Shown here: one piece after another, positions 1-5,514 of the stretch
Numbering within the stretch: the stretch's first letter is position 1
Layout of the letters: each line of letters opens with the position of its first letter
Assembly: GCA_002480935.1 (NCBI GenBank)
Contig: DLDC01000157.1
Coordinates: 1 to 5,514 of the forward strand
Direction of reading: 5' to 3'
From: Prevotella sp. UBA7782
GTDB lineage: Bacteria > Bacteroidota > Bacteroidia > Bacteroidales > Bacteroidaceae
DNA: 5,514 bases
Notes under the pieces: model-generated
What the model was told of the DNA's origin: nothing
What the model saw: only the letters and a program-made list of their open reading frames with translations
Database searches by the model: none
Translations under genes and position numbers: made by a program

Positions 1-14
1 TTCGTTAGCTGCGC

Positions 15-34
15 GGACACTCGGCAGAGCGTCC
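15..34 (+). repeat. Palindrome unit 1
   Basis: The arms are GGACACTC (15-22) and GAGCGTCC (27-34) around the loop GGCA. Seven of eight positions pair. The single A-C mismatch (19 with 30) would be a G-U pair in a minus-strand transcript. CTAC follows at 35-38. Confidence 0.7.
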
Positions 35-64
35 CTACATTTCCTTAATGCTGCACAAGGATGC

Positions 65-84
65 GGGCGCACGAACGTACGCCC
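65..84 (+). repeat. Palindrome unit 2
   Basis: The arms are GGGCGCACG (65-73) and CGTACGCCC (76-84), nine positions with one C-A mismatch (70 with 79), which is G-U compatible on the minus strand. The tail CTACGTTAGG follows at 85-94. Bases 83-94 are exactly repeated in inverted orientation at 199-210. Confidence 0.72.
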
Positions 85-111
85 CTACGTTAGGATGCTC
101 TTCACTTGCGC

Positions 112-130
112 GGACACCGAGACGGTGTCC
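112..130 (+). repeat. Palindrome unit 3
   Basis: This is a perfect 8 bp stem: GGACACCG (112-119) and CGGTGTCC (123-130) with loop AGA. The tail CTACAAGTGGATG at 131-143 matches the tails of units 2 and 5 in its CTAC and GG(A/G)TG parts. The ten bases before and into the stem (108-117) are identical to 11-20 of unit 1. Confidence 0.75.
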
Positions 131-160
131 CTACAAGTGGATGTTCATTGCTGTACAAGC

Positions 161-176
161 TTGTGGACGGCCACAA
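161..176. repeat. Palindrome unit 4 (divergent)
   Basis: This is a perfect 6 bp stem, TTGTGG (161-166) and CCACAA (171-176), with loop ACGG. It lacks the CTAC tail and is less GC-rich, so it may be a decayed unit or unrelated. Its distance from unit 3 resembles the distance from unit 1 to unit 2. Confidence 0.45.
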
Positions 177-208
177 CAACGAGCACCAAAAACAACACCC
201 TAACGTAG

Positions 209-228
209 GGACGCTCGTCCGAGCGTCC
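209..228 (-). repeat. Palindrome unit 5, inverted orientation
   Basis: This is a perfect 9 bp stem, GGACGCTCG (209-217) and CGAGCGTCC (220-228), with a 2-base loop. It is the strongest hairpin of the cluster. On the minus strand it starts GCGG and is followed by CTACGTTAGGGTG, so it is the same element in the opposite orientation to its neighbours. Confidence 0.78.
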
Positions 229-295
229 GCTCAACCAACATGCTCCCATAAACCACACCAACTGCAGGGATGCACGTTGCGTGTTCGATGACAAT

Positions 296-314
296 GGGCC
301 CCGGGACGGCGCCC
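296..314 (+). repeat. Palindrome unit 6
   Basis: The arms are GGGCCCC (296-302) and GGCGCCC (308-314) around GGGAC. Six of seven positions pair, with a C-C mismatch at 300/310. The tail is CTCC (315-318) rather than CTAC. Confidence 0.55.
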
Positions 315-335
315 CTCCTAAGCGGACAGCCACAA

Positions 336-348
336 AGGGCCGCGCCCT
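336..348 (+). repeat. Palindrome unit 7 (short)
   Basis: The short stem AGGGC (336-340) and GCCCT (344-348) surrounds CGC. CTAC runs over 347-350. The upstream GCGGACAGCC at 322-331 looks like the start of a fuller unit whose pairing has decayed. Confidence 0.45.
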
Positions 349-372
349 ACAGGGTGTGTGTGTTGCTATACT

Positions 373-389
373 GACACCGAGGCGGTGTC
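373..389 (+). repeat. Palindrome unit 8
   Basis: This is a perfect 7 bp stem, GACACCG (373-379) and CGGTGTC (383-389), with loop AGG. It is nearly identical to unit 3, whose stem is one pair longer and whose loop is AGA. The tail has CTCC at 391-394. This unit marks the end of the GC-rich array; the AT-rich promoter region begins just after it. Confidence 0.68.
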
Positions 390-416
390 GCTCCCACTTA
401 CAAATATCTTGAAAAG

Positions 417-448
417 CTTGGATAATTGGAATAATCTTATTATATTTG
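417..448 (+). promoter_or_regulatory. Bacteroidetes-type promoter for the hsdR-like gene
   Basis: TATATTTG at 441-448 is an exact match to the Bacteroidetes -7 consensus TAnnTTTG. CTTG at 417-420 matches three of four bases of the -33 TTTG element. The spacer of 20 bp is within the usual 19-21. Transcription would start near 453-456, giving a leader of about 30 bases. The leader is A-rich and has no Shine-Dalgarno sequence before the ATG at 485, which is normal for this phylum. No operator or riboswitch is evident. Confidence 0.72.
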
Positions 449-484
449 CCAAATAAATCAGGGCAAAACAAAGAACCAGCTTGA

Positions 485-3400
485 ATGACACACAACTTCG
501 ACTATATTCGGACAACGGCAGGGCTTAACCATCTTTGGCAGTACTGCAATGAGGCTGAGATAAACCAACTGAGCGACCCAGCTAAGAGTGCGCTCAACGG
601 CCGCATGGCATTGGAGTGGATGGTGCAAGCCATCTATTACCTGAAAGGCTTTGACAAGCCCGAACACGCTTCGCTGTTTGAATTGGTCAGCAACCAGCAG
701 TTCACCAATTATATTGGCAGCGACGACCTGATGCGCCGCCTGCACTACATACGTAAGGCAGGCAACAACGCAGCCCACGGCATGAGCATCACACGCAGGG
801 AGTCGTTCTTCTCGTTGCTCAACCTCTATGAGTTTGTGGGCAGCGTGCTGATGCAGATAGGAGCTGTGGAGTCTTTTCCACGCTTCAGGAAGGATTTGAT
901 ACCACAAAAGCCCGAAGTGCATATAGAGCCTACTGCGGAAGGAATGCCGGTGAAAGAGGATGTGAAGAACGATTTTCCGAATCAGACCGACGAGCCTCTG
1001 CACGAAAGGAAACCGGATGCCAGTCTCATTTCTGAAGCCGAGACACGCAGGCTCTTCATCGACCAGATGCTGAGAGAGGCTGGTTGGGATATTTGCGACA
1101 CCAAGCATGCCATTGTTGCCGGAAAGGCTTGCATAGAGACAGAGGTGAGCGGCATGCCCACCGCATCAGGCAAAGGTTATGCCGACTATGTGCTGTTTGA
1201 TGACAACGGCAAGCCGCTGGCCGTGATAGAGGCGAAGAAGGCCACACGCAGTGAGGAAGACGGACGGCAACAGGGTGAGTTGTATGCCAAGAGCTTGGAA
1301 AACGCTTACGGCGTGAAGCCGGTGATATACTTCACCAACGGCTTCACCGTGAAGGTCATCGACCGACTAGGCTATCCAGCTCGCACGGTTATGTCGTTTC
1401 ATAGCAAGGCCGACTTGCAACTACTAATGCAACGGCAGACGCGACAGGATATTCATGACTTTGCCGTTAACAATGATATTGCCGGTCGCTACTATCAGAC
1501 AAAGGCGGTAACGGCGGTGTGCGAAAGGCTGAACAATCGGCACCGGCGCTCGCTTATCGTCATGGCTACAGGAACGGGGAAGACGCGTGTGGCCATTGCC
1601 ATCACCGAACTGCTGATGCGCAACAACTGGATAAAGAACGTGCTGTTTCTGGCCGACAGAATATCGCTGGTGAACCAAGCGCATAAGAACTTTGTGAAGT
1701 ATCTGCCCAACGAGACGACATGCGTGCTCTCAGACCATAGCGGGGAGGCACCGGACAAGAATGCCAGGGTGATGTTCTCCACCTATCAGACGATGATAGG
1801 ATATATCGACAACGAAGAGAAAGATTTTTCTATCGGGCGCTTCGATCTTGTGTTTATAGACGAGGCTCATCGCTCAGTGTTCGGCAAGTATGGCGCTATA
1901 TTCGACTACTTCGACTCGCTGCTCATCGGTCTGACAGCCACACCGCGCGACGAGATAGCCCACAGCACCTACCAACTGCTAGACGAGGAGCAGGGTGAAC
2001 CAACGGCCGATTACTCTATGAGCAAAGCCATAGAGGATAAATTTCTTTGTCCTTACAAACTGCTGAACCGTACTACACCCATGCTGCGTAACGGCATACG
2101 CTATAACGAACTGAGCAACGAAGAAAGAGAACAGCTTGAAGGCGTGTGGAAATATGAGAAAGCACGGCTCAACATGAATCCGGATGAAGATTATGAGCGT
2201 GACATCGACAAGAAAGAGATAAACAAGTATATCTACAGCAAGGGTACGATAGACAGTGTGCTGCATGAGCTGATGACCCACGGGCTGCACGTCAACGACG
2301 GCATGACTATCGGAAAGACTATTGTCTTTGCTTATGATCACAAACATGCCCAGATGATAGTGGACGAGTTTCAGAGGCTTTATCCGGAACTGAGCGCTGA
2401 TTTCTGTCAGCTAGTGGACTACTCTGTGTATGATGCCGAAATGCTGATCGGTAACTTTGAGCAACGTGACTGTCTGCCACAGATTGTAGTGAGCGTGGAC
2501 ATGCTTGACACGGGCGTAGACATACCCGACTGCCTGAACCTTGTGTTCTTTAAGCCGGTGCGCTCGAAAATACGCTTCCACCAGATGATTGGACGCGGTA
2601 CGAGACTCTGCCCAAATATCTTCGGCGCAGGAAAGGACAAGAAAGAGTTCTACATCTTTGACTGGTGCGGCAACTTTGAATTCTTCAGCGAACATGGTGA
2701 GGAGGCTGATGAAACACCTCACAGCTCACTGGAAGAAAAACTCTTCAACATGAAACTTGATATTGCCGTTATCCTTCAGGAAGCCAAATATCAGCAAGAC
2801 ACATTTGCCAAGTCACTGCACGACGACTTGAAGAAGGAACTTCACGGTAAGGTGGAGAGGCTGCCTATGACGAGGATAGAGGTAAGGAAAGTGAGCGATA
2901 TAGTGTATAAGTTCGGGAAGGAGGAGTCGTGGCAGTGTGTTTCGCCTTTGGATGCCGAGCAGCTGAAAGAGAAGGTATCGCCGATACTGCCTAGGAAGCA
3001 GACCGATTTTCAGGCTATGCGCTTCGACTATATCATGTTCAAGATAGAGATTTCGCTTCTTGATGAGTCGCAAAATGCCGAATCCTTCTCCAATCAAGTA
3101 TATAGGATAGCTGAGAAGTTGGCAAGTAAGGCTTCTATTCCACAGGTCTACGCGAAGCTGAAGACCATTAACGAGGTGCTGACATCAGAGTTTTGGGAGC
3201 ACAAGACCCTTGACAGGATGGAGCATGTGCGCAAGGAACTGCGTGACCTTGTACAGTTTTTGAAAGAAAGTAACGGTCAGACCTTTGTCGTTTCGATAGA
3301 CGACCCTATGGTGATTGTAGATACCATTGGTGAAAATCCCATTAACGGATATAAGACTTATAATGAACGTGCGATAGACTATCTGAAAAGGAATCTACAG

Positions 3401-3826
3401 TCGAGCAAGGCGCTACAAAAGATTTACCATCTTGAGAAATTGAATGAGGCCGACATTCTGGAGCTGGAAAAGATTCTTTGGCAGGAGCTTGGTACGGAGA
3501 AAGAATATCATGAAAACGTGAAAGACGAGCTTTACGGCGGCAACATCGCGGCCTTTATCCGTTCTATTATTGGCATTGACCGCCAGACTGCCATCAAGAA
3601 GTTTGAGGATTTGCTGAACGTGCAGCAACTCAACTCCATGCAGATGGATGCCATAGGGACTATCATCGACTATGTTTGCAAGCAAGGAGACATAACACCA
3701 GCTACTATGATGTCGCCGGCCTTAGGCAGTATCCCTATCGATGCATTCGGCGACAAGGCTTCGTTTCTAAACAACTATGTGGTTATGCTGCATGACGTTA
3801 TAGATGATGACAAGCTGAAAGCGTAA
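485..3826 (+). CDS. hsdR: Type I restriction endonuclease subunit R (HsdR-like), with N-terminal DUF4145-like domain
   Basis: This is the motor and nuclease subunit of a type I restriction system. With HsdM and HsdS it would translocate unmodified DNA using ATP and cut it at a distance. Residues 1-130 resemble DUF4145, with the signature RKAGNNAAH at 90-98; about 131-180 is a charged, low-complexity linker. The nuclease spans about 180-320: D234, E249-A-K251, then Q263xxxY267. The Q lies 12 residues after the lysine, as in EcoR124I. Superfamily 2 helicase motifs follow: Walker A ATGTGKT (361-367), DEAH (459-462), TATPR (484-488), motif V DTGVDIP (675-681), and motif VI QMIGRGTR (700-707). Residues from about 870 fit the EcoEI-type C-terminal region. 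All key residues are present and 1113 residues is normal for the family. The ATG at 485 follows a good promoter and leader. No hsdM or hsdS is visible, and alaS converges on it. A stand-alone DEAH helicase-nuclease defence role is possible but less likely. Confidence 0.9.
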   Translation: MTHNFDYIRTTAGLNHLWQYCNEAEINQLSDPAKSALNGRMALEWMVQAIYYLKGFDKPEHASLFELVSNQQFTNYIGSDDLMRRLHYIRKAGNNAAHGMSITRRESFFSLLNLYEFVGSVLMQIGAVESFPRFRKDLIPQKPEVHIEPTAEGMPVKEDVKNDFPNQTDEPLHERKPDASLISEAETRRLFIDQMLREAGWDICDTKHAIVAGKACIETEVSGMPTASGKGYADYVLFDDNGKPLAVIEAKKATRSEEDGRQQGELYAKSLENAYGVKPVIYFTNGFTVKVIDRLGYPARTVMSFHSKADLQLLMQRQTRQDIHDFAVNNDIAGRYYQTKAVTAVCERLNNRHRRSLIVMATGTGKTRVAIAITELLMRNNWIKNVLFLADRISLVNQAHKNFVKYLPNETTCVLSDHSGEAPDKNARVMFSTYQTMIGYIDNEEKDFSIGRFDLVFIDEAHRSVFGKYGAIFDYFDSLLIGLTATPRDEIAHSTYQLLDEEQGEPTADYSMSKAIEDKFLCPYKLLNRTTPMLRNGIRYNELSNEEREQLEGVWKYEKARLNMNPDEDYERDIDKKEINKYIYSKGTIDSVLHELMTHGLHVNDGMTIGKTIVFAYDHKHAQMIVDEFQRLYPELSADFCQLVDYSVYDAEMLIGNFEQRDCLPQIVVSVDMLDTGVDIPDCLNLVFFKPVRSKIRFHQMIGRGTRLCPNIFGAGKDKKEFYIFDWCGNFEFFSEHGEEADETPHSSLEEKLFNMKLDIAVILQEAKYQQDTFAKSLHDDLKKELHGKVERLPMTRIEVRKVSDIVYKFGKEESWQCVSPLDAEQLKEKVSPILPRKQTDFQAMRFDYIMFKIEISLLDESQNAESFSNQVYRIAEKLASKASIPQVYAKLKTINEVLTSEFWEHKTLDRMEHVRKELRDLVQFLKESNGQTFVVSIDDPMVIVDTIGENPINGYKTYNERAIDYLKRNLQSSKALQKIYHLEKLNEADILELEKILWQELGTEKEYHENVKDELYGGNIAAFIRSIIGIDRQTAIKKFEDLLNVQQLNSMQMDAIGTIIDYVCKQGDITPATMMSPALGSIPIDAFGDKASFLNNYVVMLHDVIDDDKLKA

Positions 3827-3880
3827 AAACTATCCGTCCGTCACGAATGATTGATTGCTGCTTTTGAATTCTTTGCTCTA

Positions 3881-3936
3881 GATAATATAAAAAAGGTGCA
3901 CCACCCGTTCAGGGCAATGCACCTTAATATATTATC
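3881..3936 (-). terminator. Intrinsic terminator of alaS, possibly bidirectional
   Basis: The core stem is AAGGTGCA (3893-3900) with TGCACCTT (3918-3925), and an inner CCC/GGG pairing (3904-3906 with 3912-3914) closes the loop GTTCA. Read on the minus strand, the stem runs into six T (3889-3894), as expected for termination of alaS, whose stop codon lies about 30 bases before the stem. An outer stem also exists: GATAATATA (3881-3889) pairs with TATATTATC (3928-3936). In the plus direction the following sequence is only TTAATATATT, so termination of the hsdR transcript here is plausible but weaker. Confidence 0.8.
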
Positions 3937-3954
3937 GGCTAAGCAGAAGCCTTT

Positions 3955-5514
3955 TTACAGGTCGGCCAGCTCTACTATCTTTTCAACGGCAGCCATCAAG
4001 CCATTGGCATCCTTGCCACCAGCCTGAGCATAATGGGGCTGGCCGCCGCCACCACCCTTCATGAGCTTGGCTGCCTCACGTATCATCTTACCGGCGTTAA
4101 GGCTGTGGTCGTTCACCATATCGTCGCTCAACATGACCGACAACATAGGCTTTTCGTTATAAACCGAGCCTAACACGCAGAGAAGACCCTCGCCCATTTG
4201 CTCGCGAACCTTGAATACGACGTCCTTGGCCGATGCTGGGTCGAGCGGCAGAACCGCCTTAACCACATGCACGCCATTGACGGTGCGTGCGCCGTTGACC
4301 AATTGCTTGGCCGTGCGCTCTACCGCTTGCTGGCGGAAGCTCTCGATGTCTTTCTTCATAGAGTCGTGCTCCTCGATATACTTTCCTATCACGGAGCGCA
4401 AGTCCTTGGCATTATTAAACATGCCCTTCACATAGCGCAGGGTGTCCTCAAGAGCATAAATGGCCTCCTCGCAGGTCTTGCCTGTGAGAGCCTCAATACG
4501 TCTTACACCAGCTGCCACAGAGCTCTCGCCCACTATCTTGAAGAATCCGATGCGGCCCGTGCTCTGCACATGGATACCACCGCAGAACTCACAACTCGGT
4601 CCGAAGCGCACCACACGCACCTTGTCGCCATACTTCTCGCCAAAGAGAGCAACAGCACCGAGCTTCTTAGCCTCATCGAGCGGCATGTCACGATGCTCAT
4701 CCAAGGGCAGGTCCTGACGAATCAGGTCGTTCACGATGCGCTCTACCTGACGCAGCTCCTCATCTGTTACCTTCTGGAAGTGAGAGAAGTCGAAGCGCAG
4801 AGTGTCCGGACTGACATAAGATCCTTTTTGTTCAACGTGCTGTCCGAGTACCTGCTTGAGCGCATAATCCAGCAAGTGAGTGGCTGTATGGTTAGCCGCG
4901 CTGCCGTTGCGTTTCTCTATGTCTACGCAAGCCATGAAGTCTGCCTTGACATCTTTAGGCAGCCGCTTGAGGATATGTATGCTTTGATTGTTCTCGCGCT
5001 TAGTGTCTATCACCTCAACGGTGTCGGAGTCGCTCACCAGCGTACCGGTGTCGCCTACCTGACCACCCATCTCACCATAGAATGGTGTATGGTCGAGCAT
5101 CACCTCATAGAAGGTTTTCTTCTTCTGTGTAACCTTTCTGTAGCGCAGAATGTGGCACTCGTACTCCGTATAATCATAGCCCACAAACTCTTGCTCGCCC
5201 TCTTGCAGCACTTCCCAGTCACCGTTTTCAACCACGGCAGCATTGCGGGCGCGTGTTTTTTGCTTCTCCATTTCGGCGTTGAAGCCAGCCTCATCTACGG
5301 TATAACCATTTTCGCGACATATCAGCTCAGTGAGGTCGAGAGGGAAGCCGTAAGTATCAAATAGACGGAAGGCGCTCTCGCCATCGAGCTGTGTGCGCTC
5401 ATGCGCTTTCAACTCGTCCATATCGCCATTGAGAAGGTTGATGCCTTTCTCCAAGGTACGCAAGAAAGAATCCTCCTCTTCTTTCATTATGCGGCCGATA
5501 AGCTCTTGCTGAGC
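3955..5514 (-). CDS. alaS: Alanine--tRNA ligase, C-terminal 519 codons (5' end beyond the window)
   Basis: This cytoplasmic enzyme charges tRNA-Ala with alanine and hydrolyses Ser- and Gly-tRNA-Ala. The frame is open to the last base, so the ATG at 5485-5487 is internal; nine more codons (AQQELIGRI) precede it. By alignment with remembered E. coli AlaS, the fragment starts near residue 355, so the class II aminoacylation core is missing only because of the window edge. Counting from the visible first codon, the second-domain end includes GGQVGDTG (150-157). The editing domain carries HTATH (H209, H213) and CEFCGGIH (C311, H315), which correspond to zinc ligands H564, H568, C666 and H670 of E. 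coli with identical spacing. SSVAAGVRRIEALTG follows (331-345). A helical linker leads to C-Ala, which ends with the glycine-rich GGGGGQPHYAQAGGK motif (487-501). The stop codon is TAA at 3957-3955. The gene converges on hsdR. Confidence 0.97.
   Translation of the reverse strand, partial: AQQELIGRIMKEEEDSFLRTLEKGINLLNGDMDELKAHERTQLDGESAFRLFDTYGFPLDLTELICRENGYTVDEAGFNAEMEKQKTRARNAAVVENGDWEVLQEGEQEFVGYDYTEYECHILRYRKVTQKKKTFYEVMLDHTPFYGEMGGQVGDTGTLVSDSDTVEVIDTKRENNQSIHILKRLPKDVKADFMACVDIEKRNGSAANHTATHLLDYALKQVLGQHVEQKGSYVSPDTLRFDFSHFQKVTDEELRQVERIVNDLIRQDLPLDEHRDMPLDEAKKLGAVALFGEKYGDKVRVVRFGPSCEFCGGIHVQSTGRIGFFKIVGESSVAAGVRRIEALTGKTCEEAIYALEDTLRYVKGMFNNAKDLRSVIGKYIEEHDSMKKDIESFRQQAVERTAKQLVNGARTVNGVHVVKAVLPLDPASAKDVVFKVREQMGEGLLCVLGSVYNEKPMLSVMLSDDMVNDHSLNAGKMIREAAKLMKGGGGGQPHYAQAGGKDANGLMAAVEKIVELADL

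Larger units (their letters stand above)
11..395. repeat. Cluster of REP-like GC-rich hairpins ending in CTAC
   Basis: This gene-free stretch is filled with short imperfect-to-perfect palindromes, listed individually below. A typical unit is a GCGG(A/G)C start, a 7-9 bp stem, a 2-5 base loop, and then CTAC directly after the stem (CTCC in two units). Stems differ between units but remain paired: GGACAC with GTGTCC, GGACGC with GCGTCC, GGGCG with CGCCC. That is compensatory change. Three units share a longer tail of the form CTACnnnnGG(A/G)TG (85-97, 131-143, and the reverse strand of 196-208). Units occur in both orientations with irregular spacing. The pattern matches REP/BIME-type elements, which in other bacteria are mobilised by RAYT transposases; no transposase is present here. 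I see no credible coding sequence in this region. Confidence 0.75.

Noticed and set aside
273..283. An additional hairpin, CACG with CGTG around TTG
   Set aside because: A 4 bp stem without the GCGG start or the CTAC tail is expected by chance. It may be a decayed unit but cannot be supported.
11..395. CRISPR array
   Set aside because: The repeated units are palindromes that differ in sequence, face both directions and have irregular spacing. There are no constant repeats with uniform spacers.
11..395. Hairpins as intrinsic terminators of an upstream gene
   Set aside because: None of the stems is followed by a T-run on either strand; the conserved downstream sequence is CTAC or CTCC.
106..495. 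Small open frames through the palindrome region (61 codons plus, 116 codons minus)
   Set aside because: They run through inverted repeats and, for the minus frame, the hsdR promoter. The predicted peptides are low-complexity and unlike any known protein.
458..1108. A 216-codon open frame on the minus strand over the start of hsdR
   Set aside because: It covers the promoter and the DUF4145-like coding region, its product has no recognisable domain, and no promoter is apparent for it.
4198..5364. A 388-codon open frame on the plus strand, antisense to alaS
   Set aside because: It lies entirely within the strongly conserved alaS coding sequence on the other strand and its translation resembles no family I recognise. 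Long antisense open frames are a common by-product of codon bias.
5485..5487. ATG as the start of alaS
   Set aside because: The frame continues upstream to the window edge with conserved AlaS-like residues, and the aminoacylation core would be missing if the gene began here.

Overview
The window looks like a chromosomal segment from a Bacteroidales bacterium, most plausibly Prevotellaceae. Four things suggest this. The upstream region of the large plus-strand gene has a textbook Bacteroidetes promoter (TAnnTTTG with a TTG 20 bp upstream). That gene has an A-rich leader with no Shine-Dalgarno sequence. The alanyl-tRNA synthetase aligns well with the family and reads as Bacteroidales-like. The intergenic region carries GC-rich palindromes ending in CTAC, which I associate with that group. 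The genus is an inference and cannot be proven from this window.

Layout: (1) Bases 1-395 contain no convincing gene. They hold a dense cluster of about eight short GC-rich hairpins, most ending in a CTAC or CTCC tail, whose stems differ in sequence but keep base pairing. This is a REP-like palindrome array. (2) Bases 396-484 are AT-rich and hold the promoter and short leader of the next gene. (3) Bases 485-3826 (+) encode a complete 1113-residue type I restriction endonuclease R subunit (HsdR-like). It has an N-terminal DUF4145-like domain, a PD-(D/E)xK nuclease with the type I QxxxY motif, a superfamily 2 DEAH motor and a C-terminal EcoEI-type region. (4) Bases 3827-3954 are the convergent intergenic gap, with a strong hairpin terminator at 3881-3936. 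(5) Bases 3955-5514 (-) are the C-terminal 519 codons of alaS, cut by the window edge: the end of the anticodon-recognition part, the editing domain with all four zinc ligands, and the C-Ala domain.

How it fits together: the two genes are convergent and functionally unrelated, one a defence nuclease/translocase and the other an essential housekeeping enzyme. The R subunit cannot cut in the classical way without HsdM and HsdS partners. Neither is present here. They cannot lie directly downstream in the same operon, because alaS faces hsdR. They must lie upstream of base 1, elsewhere in the genome, or be absent. The most notable items are the palindrome cluster with compensatory stem changes and the solitary position of hsdR. 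I see no clearly undescribed multi-gene system in this window.
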